Positions 43,825-52,696 are shown, counted from the stretch's first letter. The stretch: DNA of 64,000 nt from Bordetella ansorpii (GCF_900078705.1 NZ_FKIF01000006.1:434001-498000), one strand, 5' to 3'. The notes: a model not told the origin generated them from the letters alone. Numbers and translations are program-made.

Positions 43825-43843
43825 CGATACCGAATCGGTATCG
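43825..43843. promoter_or_regulatory. 19-bp perfect palindrome, candidate operator
   Basis: CGATACCGA-A-TCGGTATCG has 9-bp arms around a single centre base. It lies about 80 bp upstream of the Bug gene start and about 60 bp upstream of the small divergent gene. The cognate regulator is not identified. Confidence 0.6.
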
Positions 43844-43924
43844 CATGCCGGATTTTTGCTATTGGACAACGCCGGACGCGGGCACATAGAGTCGTTGCCA
43901 CAACAAAACATCGAGGAGACAACC

Positions 43925-44911
43925 GTGCGCAATCGCCGGAGATTTCTGCTGTCCACGGCCGCGGCGGGCTGCCTGCTGGCGCTGTCGTGGGCCAGTCCGC
44001 CACCCGTGCTGGCCGACACCTTTCCGTCCCGGCCCATCCGCTTCGTCGTTCCTTTCGGCCCGGGCAGCGGCACCGACACCTCGGCGCGCTATTTCGCGCG
44101 CAAGCTGCAGGACCTGACGGGACAGGCCGTGGTGGTGGAGAACAAGCCCGGCGGCAACGGCTTCATCGCGGTCAACAATGTGCTGAGCGCGCCGGCCGAT
44201 GGCTACACGGTCTTCATCGGCAGCAACTCCACGCTGGCCGTGAACGCTGCGCTGTTCAGGAAGCTGCCCTACGATCCGCTGGCCGATTTCGCGCCATTGA
44301 CCATGATGATGCGTTCGCCCGCCATGCTGGCCGTCAGCCCCAAGGCGCCGTACACCGATCTGAAAGGCCTCATCGCCTACGCGCGCGCCAACCCCGGCAA
44401 GGTGAACTTCGGCGCGGGCTCGGCGGGCTATCAACTGATGGGCGAACTGCTGAACGACGCGGCGAAGATCCAGACCGTGCACGTGCCCTTCAAGGGCGCC
44501 AGCGAAGCCATCACCGCCGTGGCCTCGGACACGGTGGACTTCACGTTCGCCGAAGTGACGGCGGTGCAGGAACTGGCCAGGGATGGCCGCGTGAAGACGC
44601 TGGCGGTGGCCTCCGACAAGCGCGTCTCCACCTCGCCCGACGTGCCGACCGCGACCGAAGCCGGCGTGCCGGGCTTCGAAGCCTATACGTGGGTGGGCGC
44701 CATGGTCAACGCCCGGACGCCCAAGGCCGAGACGGACAGGCTGGCCGAACTCTTTTCCACCATTTCCAGGATGGACGAGACCCGCGCGTTCTACGAACGC
44801 CTGGGCGCCACGCCCATGACGGGCGGCCCGGCGCAGATGCACGAGTTCCAGAAGAACGACATCGCGCTGTGGAAACGCATCGTGCAGAAGGCGGGCGTGC
44901 CGCGGCAGTGA
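43925..44911 (+). CDS. Bug/TctC-family solute receptor (GTG start, Tat-like signal)
   Basis: A 328-residue receptor starting at GTG 43925 behind GAGGAGA. The leader has NRRRFLLSTAAAG, a twin-arginine-like signal, cleaved near VLADT. PFGPGSGTDTSARYFARKL, VVVENKPGGNG and HVPFKGASEAITAVASDTVDF identify the Bug family. It is monocistronic and convergent with the AraC gene, which begins 21 bp after its stop. It is probably controlled through the 19-bp palindrome upstream. Confidence 0.9.
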   Translation: MRNRRRFLLSTAAAGCLLALSWASPPPVLADTFPSRPIRFVVPFGPGSGTDTSARYFARKLQDLTGQAVVVENKPGGNGFIAVNNVLSAPADGYTVFIGSNSTLAVNAALFRKLPYDPLADFAPLTMMMRSPAMLAVSPKAPYTDLKGLIAYARANPGKVNFGAGSAGYQLMGELLNDAAKIQTVHVPFKGASEAITAVASDTVDFTFAEVTAVQELARDGRVKTLAVASDKRVSTSPDVPTATEAGVPGFEAYTWVGAMVNARTPKAETDRLAELFSTISRMDETRAFYERLGATPMTGGPAQMHEFQKNDIALWKRIVQKAGVPRQ

Positions 44912-44931
44912 CGGCCGGATGGCCGCGCCCT

Positions 44932-45837
44932 TCAGCCCGCTTGAGGACGGCGCGCGAACACCCCCGGCGATATCCCCACATGCCGCGTGAACGCCACCGT
45001 GAACGTACTGGCCGAGCCATACCCCACCTGCGTGGCCACCGCGGCCACGCTGCTCTTGGTCCGCCGCAACAGGCTTTTCGCCAGCGCCATGCGCCACGAC
45101 AGCACGTATTCCATCGGCGCCAATCCGATGGCCTGCGTGAAGCGTTCGAAGAATGTCGAGCGTGACATCGCCGCCGCCCTGGCCAGCATGGCCACCGTCC
45201 AGGGCTGACCGGGCTTCTCGTGGAAATTGCGCAGCGCCACGGCCAGCCGCGCATCGGCCAGCCCGCGCAGCAGGCCGGGCGACGTGATCGCCTCGCGCGA
45301 GGAACGCAGCGCCTCGATCAGCAACACTTCCAGCAACCGTTCCAGCACGACATCCCGCGCGGCGCGCTGGCTGCGCGACTCGTCGATCACCAGTTGCACC
45401 AGCACGGACAGCCGCGTCTCGCCGCGCACCAGCACCATCTTGGGCAGCAGCGACACCAGCAACGCCGCATCGGGCGATTCCAGATGGCACATGCCGACCA
45501 GGATGCGCACGTCGGCGGGCGCGCGCGGATCGCCATGACGGTATTCGCCATTGGGCAGCGTGACCGGCATGCCATCGAGCCTGTCGTCGTCGGGCGGATC
45601 GAAGCTGGTCATCGTGAACTTCAGCGTCGAGGGAATCAGCACGAAGTCGTGGGCTTCGAGCACGAGGGGCTCCATGCCCTCGGGCATCAGGCGCGCGCGG
45701 CCTTCCAGCAATACGAAGTAGGAAGGCATGCCGAACTCGATGCGGTTCAGGCCCCAGCGGCCCGCCCCGCTCGCCACCTTTGAATGCGCCATGCGGGGCT
45801 GCAGCAATGTCACGACTTCGGTCAGCGGGTCGGCCAT
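44932..45837 (-). CDS. AraC-family transcriptional regulator
   Basis: A 301-residue regulator with an N-terminal cupin-type sensor domain (FGMPSYFVLLEGRARLMPEG, then DFVLIPSTLKF). The C-terminal double helix-turn-helix begins with WTVAMLARAAAMSRSTFFERFTQAIGLAPMEYVLSWRM. It diverges from an SDR gene across 97 bp that contains a long inverted repeat, so it probably controls that SDR and itself. Confidence 0.9.
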   Translation of the reverse strand: MADPLTEVVTLLQPRMAHSKVASGAGRWGLNRIEFGMPSYFVLLEGRARLMPEGMEPLVLEAHDFVLIPSTLKFTMTSFDPPDDDRLDGMPVTLPNGEYRHGDPRAPADVRILVGMCHLESPDAALLVSLLPKMVLVRGETRLSVLVQLVIDESRSQRAARDVVLERLLEVLLIEALRSSREAITSPGLLRGLADARLAVALRNFHEKPGQPWTVAMLARAAAMSRSTFFERFTQAIGLAPMEYVLSWRMALAKSLLRRTKSSVAAVATQVGYGSASTFTVAFTRHVGISPGVFARRPQAG

Positions 45838-45861
45838 GTCCGGACGATCTCGAAAGAAATA

Positions 45862-45886
45862 TGGATTTTCTATTGTAGAAAATCCA
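45862..45886. promoter_or_regulatory. 25-bp inverted repeat between AraC and SDR genes
   Basis: TGGATTTTCTA, a 3-bp TTG centre, then TAGAAAATCCA: perfect 11-bp arms. It lies 25 bp upstream of the AraC start and about 50 bp upstream of the SDR start, so one site can cover both promoters. Confidence 0.65.
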
Positions 45887-45934
45887 GGCTCACCTGCCTA
45901 CAGTAGAGCACTCTTCCCTCGCGAAAGGCTACCC

Positions 45935-46687
45935 ATGAATACCGTCCTCATCACCGGCTGCTCGTCCGGCTTCGGCGTGGAAATCGCCCGCCACTTCCTG
46001 GACCAGGGCTGGAATGTCATCGCCACCATGCGCACCCCGCGCGAAGGCGTGCTGCCGGCATCCGGCCGGCTGCGCATCCTGCCGCTGGACGTGACCGATG
46101 CGCAAAGCATCCGGCGCGCCCTCCACGACGCCGGCCCCATCGACGTGCTGGTCAACAACGCCGGCATCGGCCTGCTGAGCATCTTCGAGGCCACGTCCGT
46201 CGACGCCTGCCGCGAGATCTTCGAAACCAACACCATCGGCCTGATGGCCATGACCCGCGCCGTGCTGCCGCAATTCCGCGAACGCCGCGCCGGCGTCATC
46301 GTCAACGTGGCCTCGACCGTCACGTTGAAAGCCTTGCCGCTGCTGCCGGTGTACACGGCCAGCAAGGCCGCCGTGGTGGCGTTCACCGAATGCCTGGCGC
46401 TGGAACTGCAGCCCTTGAACGTCCGGGCCAAGGTGGTGCTGCCGGGCCTGGCGCCCGACACGCAGTTCGGCGCCAACGCCATGCCGCGCCTGACGCAGGA
46501 CGTCCCCGAGGAATACAAGCCCATGCTGGCGGGCGTGCTGGCGGGCTTCGAGAGCTATTCCGGGCCCGTCACCCGCTCATCCCAAGTGGCCGAGGCCGTG
46601 TGGCAGGCCGCGACGGACCCGCAGGCGCCGTGGCGCATGCCGGCCGGCGACGACGCGGTCGAGCTCTTCGACGCCCAGGCGAAATAG
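45935..46687 (+). CDS. SDR family oxidoreductase
   Basis: A 250-residue short-chain dehydrogenase/reductase with TGCSSGFG (7-14), NNAG (74-77), catalytic Ser127 and YTASK (Tyr140, Lys144). TGCSSGFG is typical of the retinol-dehydrogenase-like SDR subgroup. GAAAGG precedes the ATG at 45935; the longer frame from 45728 overlaps the divergent AraC gene and is not used. Probably regulated by the neighbouring AraC protein. Substrate unknown. Confidence 0.9.
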   Translation: MNTVLITGCSSGFGVEIARHFLDQGWNVIATMRTPREGVLPASGRLRILPLDVTDAQSIRRALHDAGPIDVLVNNAGIGLLSIFEATSVDACREIFETNTIGLMAMTRAVLPQFRERRAGVIVNVASTVTLKALPLLPVYTASKAAVVAFTECLALELQPLNVRAKVVLPGLAPDTQFGANAMPRLTQDVPEEYKPMLAGVLAGFESYSGPVTRSSQVAEAVWQAATDPQAPWRMPAGDDAVELFDAQAK

Positions 46688-46760
46688 CCCCGTATCGCCT
46701 GCCGCGTGCTTGCCTTTCCCAGAGGCGCGCGGCTATCCTGTGCGCGTCGAAGCAATGCCA

Positions 46761-46935
46761 CGCAGAAGAGTCCGGCCACACCAGGCCGGCGCCGACGGAG
46801 CAACCGCCCCGGAAACTCTCAGGCACCAGGACTGCGCAGGCTAGACGATCTGGAGAGAGGCGCCGTGCGCGCCCACCGAAGGGGATGCCGCGCGCATGCG
46901 CGGTTGAAGCTCTCAGGTACCGAGACAGATGGGGT
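46761..46935 (+). promoter_or_regulatory. tandem glycine riboswitch
   Basis: Two glycine aptamers lie in series. Aptamer 1 has CGCCGACGGAGCAACC and GGAAACTCTCAGGCACC followed by GGAC. Aptamer 2 has GGAGAGAGGCGCC, CCACCGAAGGGG and GAAGCTCTCAGGTACCGAGACAGA. These are the conserved core strings of the glycine class. The pair sits directly upstream of a DadA-type gene, with about 45 nt from aptamer 2 to the start codon. Tandem glycine riboswitches usually activate glycine-degradation genes when glycine is high. Confidence 0.93.
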
Positions 46936-46963
46936 GCGATGGCCACATGGCCGTCGCCCCATC
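46928..46963 (+). promoter_or_regulatory. expression-platform hairpin of the glycine riboswitch
   Basis: GATGGGG pairs with CCCCATC, then CGATGGCC pairs with GGCCGTCG around an ACAT loop, with a 2-nt bulge. Its 5' side overlaps the end of aptamer 2 (GACAGATGGGG). No T-run follows; the GAGG ribosome site starts 7 nt downstream. Control could therefore be translational or by competing pairing. Confidence 0.55.
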
Positions 46964-46979
46964 CTGTTCGAGGTCCATC

Positions 46980-48212
46980 ATGGCCCACATTGCCGTATTG
47001 GGCGCCGGTATCACCGGCGTCACCACCGCCTATCTGCTCAACCAGGCCGGCTACGACGTCACCGTCGTCGAGCGCCGCGCCTACGCCGCCATGGAAACGT
47101 CGTATGCCAACGGCGGCCAATTGTCGGCCAGCAACGCCGAAGTCTGGAACCAGCCCGCCACCCTGCTCAAGGGCCTGCGCTGGATGTTCCAGGCGGATGC
47201 GCCCCTGCTGCTGAACCCCGCGCCCTCGTGGCACAAGTACAGCTGGCTGGCCGAATTCCTGTGGGCCATCCGCAAGTATCGCGACAACACCGTGCTGACC
47301 ACGCAACTGGCCATCGAGGCGCGGCGCCATCTTTTCGCCATGGCCGAGCAGGAGGGCGTGGAATTCGATCTGGAGAAGCGCGGCATCCTGCACTTCTATC
47401 ACGACCGCAAGAGCTTCGCGGCCGCGCGCAAGAGCAACGTCCTGCTGCAGCAAGGCGGCCTGGAACGCCATGAAGTCACCGCCGACGAGATCCGCCGGAT
47501 CGAACCCGCGTTGACGGGACGGTACTACGGCGGCTTCTACACCCGGTCCGACGCCACCGGCGACATCCACAAGTTCACGCGCGGGCTGGCTCGGGCCACC
47601 GAGCGCAAGGGCGCGCGCTTCCTGTACGGCCGCGAGGTGCGAGGGCTGGATTTCGCCCAGGGCGGCGTGCGGATCGACATGTCCGAGCCCGAGTCCGGCG
47701 GCCGGGACCGCGAATCCCTGCACGCCGATGCCATCGTCATCTGCGGCGGCGTGGGCAGCCGCGGGCTGGCCGCCATGGCGGGCGACCGCATCAACGTCTA
47801 TCCCGTGAAGGGCTATTCGATCACCGTGCACCTGGACGACGAGGCCAGCGTGCAAGGCGCGCCGTGGACCAGCCTGCTCGACGAGAAGGCCAAGATCGTG
47901 ACCTCGCGCCTGGGCCGCGACCGCTTCCGCGTGGCGGGCACGGCGGAGTTCAACGGCGAGAACCGGGACATCCGCGCCGACCGCATCGATCCCCTGGTGC
48001 GCTGGACGCGCGCCAACTTCTCGATGAATACCTCCCGCGTCGTGCCCTGGGCGGGCCTGCGCCCGATGATGCCGGACATGATGCCGCGCATCCGCCGCGG
48101 CAGGCGTGGCGGCGTGTACTACAACACCGGACACGGCCACCTGGGATGGACGTTGTCGGGCGTGACGGCCACCCAGGTCGTCGGCCTGATCGACGCAGAC
48201 ATGCGGCCCTGA
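46980..48212 (+). CDS. D-amino acid dehydrogenase-type FAD oxidoreductase
   Basis: A 410-residue DadA-family flavoprotein. The dinucleotide motif GAGITG is at 8-13, followed by SYANGGQLSASNAEVWN and, near the C terminus, PWAGLRPMMPDMMPRI and NTGHGHLGWTLS. DadA enzymes oxidatively deaminate D-amino acids at the membrane. The upstream glycine riboswitch suggests that glycine itself is the physiological substrate, giving glyoxylate and ammonia (inference). The start at 46980 follows GAGG and leaves the whole riboswitch in the leader. Confidence 0.92.
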   Translation: MAHIAVLGAGITGVTTAYLLNQAGYDVTVVERRAYAAMETSYANGGQLSASNAEVWNQPATLLKGLRWMFQADAPLLLNPAPSWHKYSWLAEFLWAIRKYRDNTVLTTQLAIEARRHLFAMAEQEGVEFDLEKRGILHFYHDRKSFAAARKSNVLLQQGGLERHEVTADEIRRIEPALTGRYYGGFYTRSDATGDIHKFTRGLARATERKGARFLYGREVRGLDFAQGGVRIDMSEPESGGRDRESLHADAIVICGGVGSRGLAAMAGDRINVYPVKGYSITVHLDDEASVQGAPWTSLLDEKAKIVTSRLGRDRFRVAGTAEFNGENRDIRADRIDPLVRWTRANFSMNTSRVVPWAGLRPMMPDMMPRIRRGRRGGVYYNTGHGHLGWTLSGVTATQVVGLIDADMRP

Positions 48213-48263
48213 CACCTGTCCGCCCGCGCACCCGTCCGCCCGCGCGGGTGAAGCATGGGCGGA

Positions 48264-48998
48264 TCAACGCGCCTGCCGCGCCCCCATCATGCCGCGCGAC
48301 AGGCGGCTGGCCGCGGCCAGGATGGTTTCTTTGTGCGACATCAGCACGGCTTCGCCCAGGCGCGAAATAGGGCCTGAAATGCACATGGCGCCCATCAACG
48401 TCCAGTTGATGCCGTACACCGGCGCCGCGATGCTGGAGACCTCGGCATCGCGTTCGCCCAGCGACATCATGTAGCCCGCGCGCCGCACCGATTCGTACGG
48501 CTCGCCTGCCTCGCCGGCAAACGCCAGCAACACGCGCCCCGGACTGCCCAGATGCAGCGGCAACGCCGCGCCCACGCGCACGTGATGGCGGATGGAACGC
48601 GGCCCTTCCACACGCGCCACGCAGATGCGCTGGTTGCCCTCGCGCACGTAGAACGTGGCGCTTTCTCCGGTGCTGATCGACAGCTCGCGCAAGACGGGCT
48701 CGACGATGTCGTGCACGTTGAAGGTGGCCTGGTAACAGGCGCCCAGCCATCCCGCCGCTTTCGCCAGGCGCCACGTGCCGTCGGTGCGCTGCGCCAGGTA
48801 GTCGTCCATGGCCAGCGTGCGCGCCAGCCGCAGCACCGTGGAGCGATGGAACCCCGTGCGCCGGCTGAGCTCGGCCAGCGACAGCGCAGAGTCCTGAATA
48901 CCGAACGCTCCGAGTATCCGCATCGCCCGGCGCACCGCCACGACGCCCTCTTCCGCGGCGCTGTCCTTGTCTTCGCTATTGTCCATATGACGGAACAT
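48264..48998 (-). CDS. IclR-family transcriptional regulator
   Basis: A 244-residue regulator with an N-terminal winged helix (LSLAELSRRTGFHRSTVLRLARTL, about 40-63) and a GAF-like effector domain (SATFYVREGNQRICVARVEG, VLMSHKETILAAASRLS). It diverges from the nine-gene Bug/catabolic cluster across 88 bp and is its probable regulator. The start may be 48998 or 48986; neither has a strong ribosome site. Confidence 0.9.
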   Translation of the reverse strand: MFRHMDNSEDKDSAAEEGVVAVRRAMRILGAFGIQDSALSLAELSRRTGFHRSTVLRLARTLAMDDYLAQRTDGTWRLAKAAGWLGACYQATFNVHDIVEPVLRELSISTGESATFYVREGNQRICVARVEGPRSIRHHVRVGAALPLHLGSPGRVLLAFAGEAGEPYESVRRAGYMMSLGERDAEVSSIAAPVYGINWTLMGAMCISGPISRLGEAVLMSHKETILAAASRLSRGMMGARQAR

Positions 48999-49086
48999 GT
49001 CTCACTGTACGAAACCTCATTGTATTGGATGGAACACAAGACCACAATGCGCCGACATACCAAAACAACACTCGGAGACGACAACC

Positions 49087-50058
49087 ATGCAAGTCCTGCG
49101 CTATGCCGCCGCGGCCGCCGCCGCCCTCGCCCTGATGTGGCCCGGCTCGCCCGCCTGGGCCTATCCCGACAAGCCCATCCGCCTGATCGTGCCCTTCCCC
49201 CCAGGCGGCGGCACCGACGCCCTGGCCCGCCAGGTCGCCATCAAGATCGGCGCCGACACCGGCTGGAACATCGTGACCGAGAACCGTCCGGGCGCCGGTG
49301 GCAACCTGGGCGTGGACCTCGCGGCCAAGTCCGTGCCGGACGGCCACACGATCGTGCTGGGCCAGACCAGCAACCTGGCGATCAATCCCACGCTGTACCC
49401 CAAGCTGCCATACGACCCCGAGCGCGACCTGACCCCGATCGGCCTGGTCGCCGAAGCGCCCCTGGTGCTGGTGGTCAATGCCAATTCGCCCTTCAGGACG
49501 CTGGCCGACGTGGTGGCGGCGGCGAAGGCCAAGCCCACTGAACTGGACTACGCCAGCTCCGGCAGCGGCACCGTGGCCCACCTGGCCACCGAACAGTTCC
49601 AGAAGGCGGCCGGCATCAAGCTGACCCACATTCCCTACAAGGGCGCGGCGCAAGGCGCCAACGACCTGATCGGCGGGCAGATCGACATGTACATGTCGTC
49701 GGTGCCCACGCTGATCGGCCACATCCGCTCGGGCGCCATGCGCGCGCTGGCGGTGACCTCGGCGCAACGCACGCGGGACCTGCCCGACGTGCCGACCTTC
49801 GCCGAGTCCGGTTTCAAGGGCTTCGAGGCCGTGACGTGGTTCGGACTGGTCGGTCCCGCCAAGCTGCCGCCCGAGGTCGTCGCCAAGTTGAACAAGGCCT
49901 TGAACGACGCGTTGCAGTCGCCCGAGACGCAACGCCATTTCCAGGACCAGGGCGCGGCCGTGCGCATCAGCACGCCCCAGGCCTACGGGCAACTGATCCA
50001 CGACGAGCGCATCCGGTGGGGCGCCATCGTTCGCGAAGCCGGCGCCCGTATCGACTGA
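49087..50058 (+). CDS. Bug/TctC-family solute receptor (cluster copy 1)
   Basis: A 323-residue Sec-exported receptor (cleavage near AWAYP). PFPPGGGTDALARQVA, VTENRPGAGG, HIPYKGAAQGANDLIGGQIDMY and DVPTFAESGFKGFEAV mark the family. It is the first gene of the cluster divergent from IclR, with GGAGAC before the start. Probably the primary receptor for the compound degraded by the downstream enzymes. Confidence 0.92.
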   Translation: MQVLRYAAAAAAALALMWPGSPAWAYPDKPIRLIVPFPPGGGTDALARQVAIKIGADTGWNIVTENRPGAGGNLGVDLAAKSVPDGHTIVLGQTSNLAINPTLYPKLPYDPERDLTPIGLVAEAPLVLVVNANSPFRTLADVVAAAKAKPTELDYASSGSGTVAHLATEQFQKAAGIKLTHIPYKGAAQGANDLIGGQIDMYMSSVPTLIGHIRSGAMRALAVTSAQRTRDLPDVPTFAESGFKGFEAVTWFGLVGPAKLPPEVVAKLNKALNDALQSPETQRHFQDQGAAVRISTPQAYGQLIHDERIRWGAIVREAGARID

Positions 50059-50084
50059 CCCTCGTCCGCCCGCCCCGTTCGACC

Positions 50085-50975
50085 ATGCCGCTCGCCTACA
50101 CCTCGGGCACCGCCGCGCCGCGCGCCCGCATACCCGCGCCCGCCTGCGATTGCCATCTGCACGTCTACGACAGCCGTTATCCGGCTGTCGCGGGCGCGGC
50201 GCTGCTGCCGCCCGATGCCAGCGTGGCGCAGTACCGCGCCCTGCAGCGACGCCTGGGCACGCGGCGCGCCGTGCTGGTCACGCCATCGACCCATGGCAGC
50301 GACAACCGGCCGATGCTGGCGGCGCTGGCGCGGATGGGCGATGACGCGCGCGGCGTGGCCGTCATCGATGGCAGCGAAAGCGATGCGCGGCTCGCCGCGC
50401 TGCACGAGGCCGGCGTGCGCGGCATCCGCCTGAACCTGTCGCTAGGCGTCACCAACACCCTCGACGACGCCGAGCGGCTGGCCGAGCGCATCGCGCCGCT
50501 GGGCTGGCACGTGCAGTTGCTGATGCCGCCCGACCTGCTGGCGCGGGCCGGTGAACGCCTGGCGCGCCTGCCCGTGCCGCTGGTGTTCGACCACCTGGGC
50601 CGCATCGCCCCGCATCAGGCCGGGTCGCATCCCGCGCATGCCCTGCTGCTGGCGCTGCTGCGCGACGGCCGGGCGTGGATGAAGCTGTCCGGCGGCTACA
50701 TCGTCAGTGCAACGGGGGATGCCGGAGATGCGCGCCTCGATCCGCTGGCGCGCGGCTACATCGACGCCGCGCCCGACCGCATGGTGTGGGGCAGCGACTG
50801 GCCGCATGCCTCGGCCTCGGCGGGCCGCCATCCCATGCCCGACGACGCGCAACAACTCGACCGGCTGGCCCATTGGGCCGGCGACGCCGCCACGCTGCGG
50901 CGGATCCTGGTCACCAATCCAGAAAGGCTCTACGGCTTCGCGCCGACGGGCCACGACACCACGGAGACACGATGA
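50085..50975 (+). CDS. amidohydrolase family 2 protein, 2-pyrone-4,6-dicarboxylate hydrolase-like
   Basis: A 296-residue TIM-barrel amidohydrolase. The N-terminal CDCHLHVYD (His24, His26) and C-terminal WGSDWPH are the metal and catalytic motifs of this subgroup. FDHLGRI and VSPSTHG-like segments resemble LigI-type lactonases. LigI opens 2-pyrone-4,6-dicarboxylate in protocatechuate/gallate 4,5-cleavage, but related members open other sugar or aromatic lactones. It overlaps the next receptor gene by ATGA. Confidence 0.87.
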   Translation: MPLAYTSGTAAPRARIPAPACDCHLHVYDSRYPAVAGAALLPPDASVAQYRALQRRLGTRRAVLVTPSTHGSDNRPMLAALARMGDDARGVAVIDGSESDARLAALHEAGVRGIRLNLSLGVTNTLDDAERLAERIAPLGWHVQLLMPPDLLARAGERLARLPVPLVFDHLGRIAPHQAGSHPAHALLLALLRDGRAWMKLSGGYIVSATGDAGDARLDPLARGYIDAAPDRMVWGSDWPHASASAGRHPMPDDAQQLDRLAHWAGDAATLRRILVTNPERLYGFAPTGHDTTETR

Positions 50976-51967
50976 ACACACTGCAATGCTCTTCCCGCCG
51001 GCGCGTGCTGGCGGGCGCCGGCGCCCTGTGCCTGGCCGGCCTCGCCGCCAGTGCCCGCGCCACCGGAAAATGGCCCGACGGCAAGCCCATCACCTGGGTC
51101 GTCCCGTATCCCCCCGGAGGCAGCACCGACGTGCTGGGCCGTGCCCTGGCACAACAGCTCGATCCCCTGCTGGCCACCCGCGTCATCGTCGAGAACCGCC
51201 CCGGCGCCACCGGCACCATCGGCGCTTCCTACGTGTCGCGCGCCGTGCCCGACGGCCTGACCCTGCTGGGCACCTCGATCGGTCCGCAGGCCATCGCGCC
51301 GCACATGATGGCCAGGCTGAACTACGACCCCGTCGAGAGCTTCGCCCCGGTCATCACCATCGGCACCATTCCGCACGTGCTGGTGGTGAACGCGCACCAG
51401 CCGTACCGCACGGTGAAGGACCTGGTCGCGGCGGCGAAAGCCAGGCCCGATGGCCTGGCCTACGCGTCGGGCGGCACCGGCACCATCCTGCACATGCAGG
51501 GCCAGCTGCTGCGCCAGCAAAGCGGCACGCGGTTCCTGCACGTGCCCTACAAGGGCGACACCCCCGCCCTGCAGGACACGCTGGCCGGCCAGGTTGACTT
51601 CATGTTCGCGCCCATCGCCGCGGCGCTGCCGCACATCCAGGGCGGCTCGCTGCGGGCGCTGGCCGTGACCTCGGCCAGGCGCCTGCGCGCCTTGCCCGAC
51701 GTGCCCACCATGACCGAGGAAGGCTACGCCGACTTCGTCGTCGAGCAGTGGCAGGCCGTGTTCGCCCCGGCCGCCACGCCCGCCGACGTCGTGGACCGCC
51801 TGAACCAGAGCATCAACCAGGCGCTGAAGACGCCCGACGTGGTCGCGCTGGCCGACAAGCTGGGCATCACCATCGCCGGCGGCCCGCCGCAAGACCTCGA
51901 CACCCTGCGCCGCGCCGACTACGCCAAGTGGGGCGCCCTGATACGCAAGGCGGGCATCCAGCCCTGA
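50972..51967 (+). CDS. Bug/TctC-family solute receptor (cluster copy 2, Tat-like signal)
   Basis: A 331-residue receptor with SSRRRVLAGAGAL, a twin-arginine-like leader, cleaved near ASARA. PYPPGGSTDVLGRALAQQL, VIVENRPGATG and HVPYKGDTPALQDTLAGQVDF are the family signatures. It is coupled to the amidohydrolase gene by an ATGA overlap and lies 46 bp before the RraA-type aldolase gene. Confidence 0.92.
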   Translation: MNTLQCSSRRRVLAGAGALCLAGLAASARATGKWPDGKPITWVVPYPPGGSTDVLGRALAQQLDPLLATRVIVENRPGATGTIGASYVSRAVPDGLTLLGTSIGPQAIAPHMMARLNYDPVESFAPVITIGTIPHVLVVNAHQPYRTVKDLVAAAKARPDGLAYASGGTGTILHMQGQLLRQQSGTRFLHVPYKGDTPALQDTLAGQVDFMFAPIAAALPHIQGGSLRALAVTSARRLRALPDVPTMTEEGYADFVVEQWQAVFAPAATPADVVDRLNQSINQALKTPDVVALADKLGITIAGGPPQDLDTLRRADYAKWGALIRKAGIQP

Positions 51968-52012
51968 TCCCCTCCATACCGCAACAACCGCAACCCCGAC
52001 CAGGAAACCAGC

Positions 52013-52696
52013 ATGAGCCATTCCGACATCATCAAGAACTTCCCCCGCGTGCCCGCCGAGATCGTGGCCCGCGCCGCCGCACTGCAACCCGCCATCCTGG
52101 CCGACGTGGCCGGCCGCCGCGGCGCGCTCAATGGCCGCATCCGCCCGCTGCATCCCGGCATGAAGCTCGCCGGCACGGCCTTCACCGTGGAAGTGCGGCC
52201 CGGCGACAACCTGATGATCCACGCCGCCATCTCGCTGGCGCAGCCCGGCGACGTGCTGGTCATCGACGGCAAGGGCGACCTGAATTCGGCGCTGATGGGC
52301 ACCATCATGATGACCGCCTGCCAGAAGCTCGGCCTGGCCGGCGTGGTCATGGACGGTGCGGCGCGCGACAGCATCGAGATCATCGAGATGAACTACCCCG
52401 TGTTCGCCGCCGGCACCAACCCCAACGGCCCCACCAAGAACGTGCCTGGCCGTCTCGGCCATCCCGTCAGCGTGGGCGGCGTCACGGTGAATCCCGGCGA
52501 CTTCATCATCGGCGACAACGATGGCGTGGTCGTGGTCGAGCGCGAGAAGATCGAAAGCCTGCTGCCCGCCGCCGAGAAGAAGGTGCGCGACGAAGCCGCC
52601 CGCATCGAAGCCATCAAGGGCGGCGACACCGCGGCCAAGTGGCTGGCCGCCGCCCTGCGCGCGGCCGGCGTGCTGAAGGAAGGAGAATCGCTGTGA
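52013..52696 (+). CDS. RraA-family aldolase (4-carboxy-4-hydroxy-2-oxoadipate/HMG aldolase type)
   Basis: A 227-residue protein of the RraA/class II HMG-CHA aldolase fold. The G-x-D...R-D arrangement is visible: VIDGKGDLNSALMGTIMMTACQKLG followed by VVMDGAARDS. LADVAGRRGALNGRIRPLHPGMKLAG opens the fold. Catalytic members cleave 4-hydroxy-4-methyl-2-oxoglutarate or its carboxy analogue to pyruvate plus pyruvate or oxaloacetate, or decarboxylate oxaloacetate. Its place beside a LigI-like hydrolase fits the lower aromatic-cleavage route, but a hydratase is missing. Confidence 0.9.
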   Translation: MSHSDIIKNFPRVPAEIVARAAALQPAILADVAGRRGALNGRIRPLHPGMKLAGTAFTVEVRPGDNLMIHAAISLAQPGDVLVIDGKGDLNSALMGTIMMTACQKLGLAGVVMDGAARDSIEIIEMNYPVFAAGTNPNGPTKNVPGRLGHPVSVGGVTVNPGDFIIGDNDGVVVVEREKIESLLPAAEKKVRDEAARIEAIKGGDTAAKWLAAALRAAGVLKEGESL

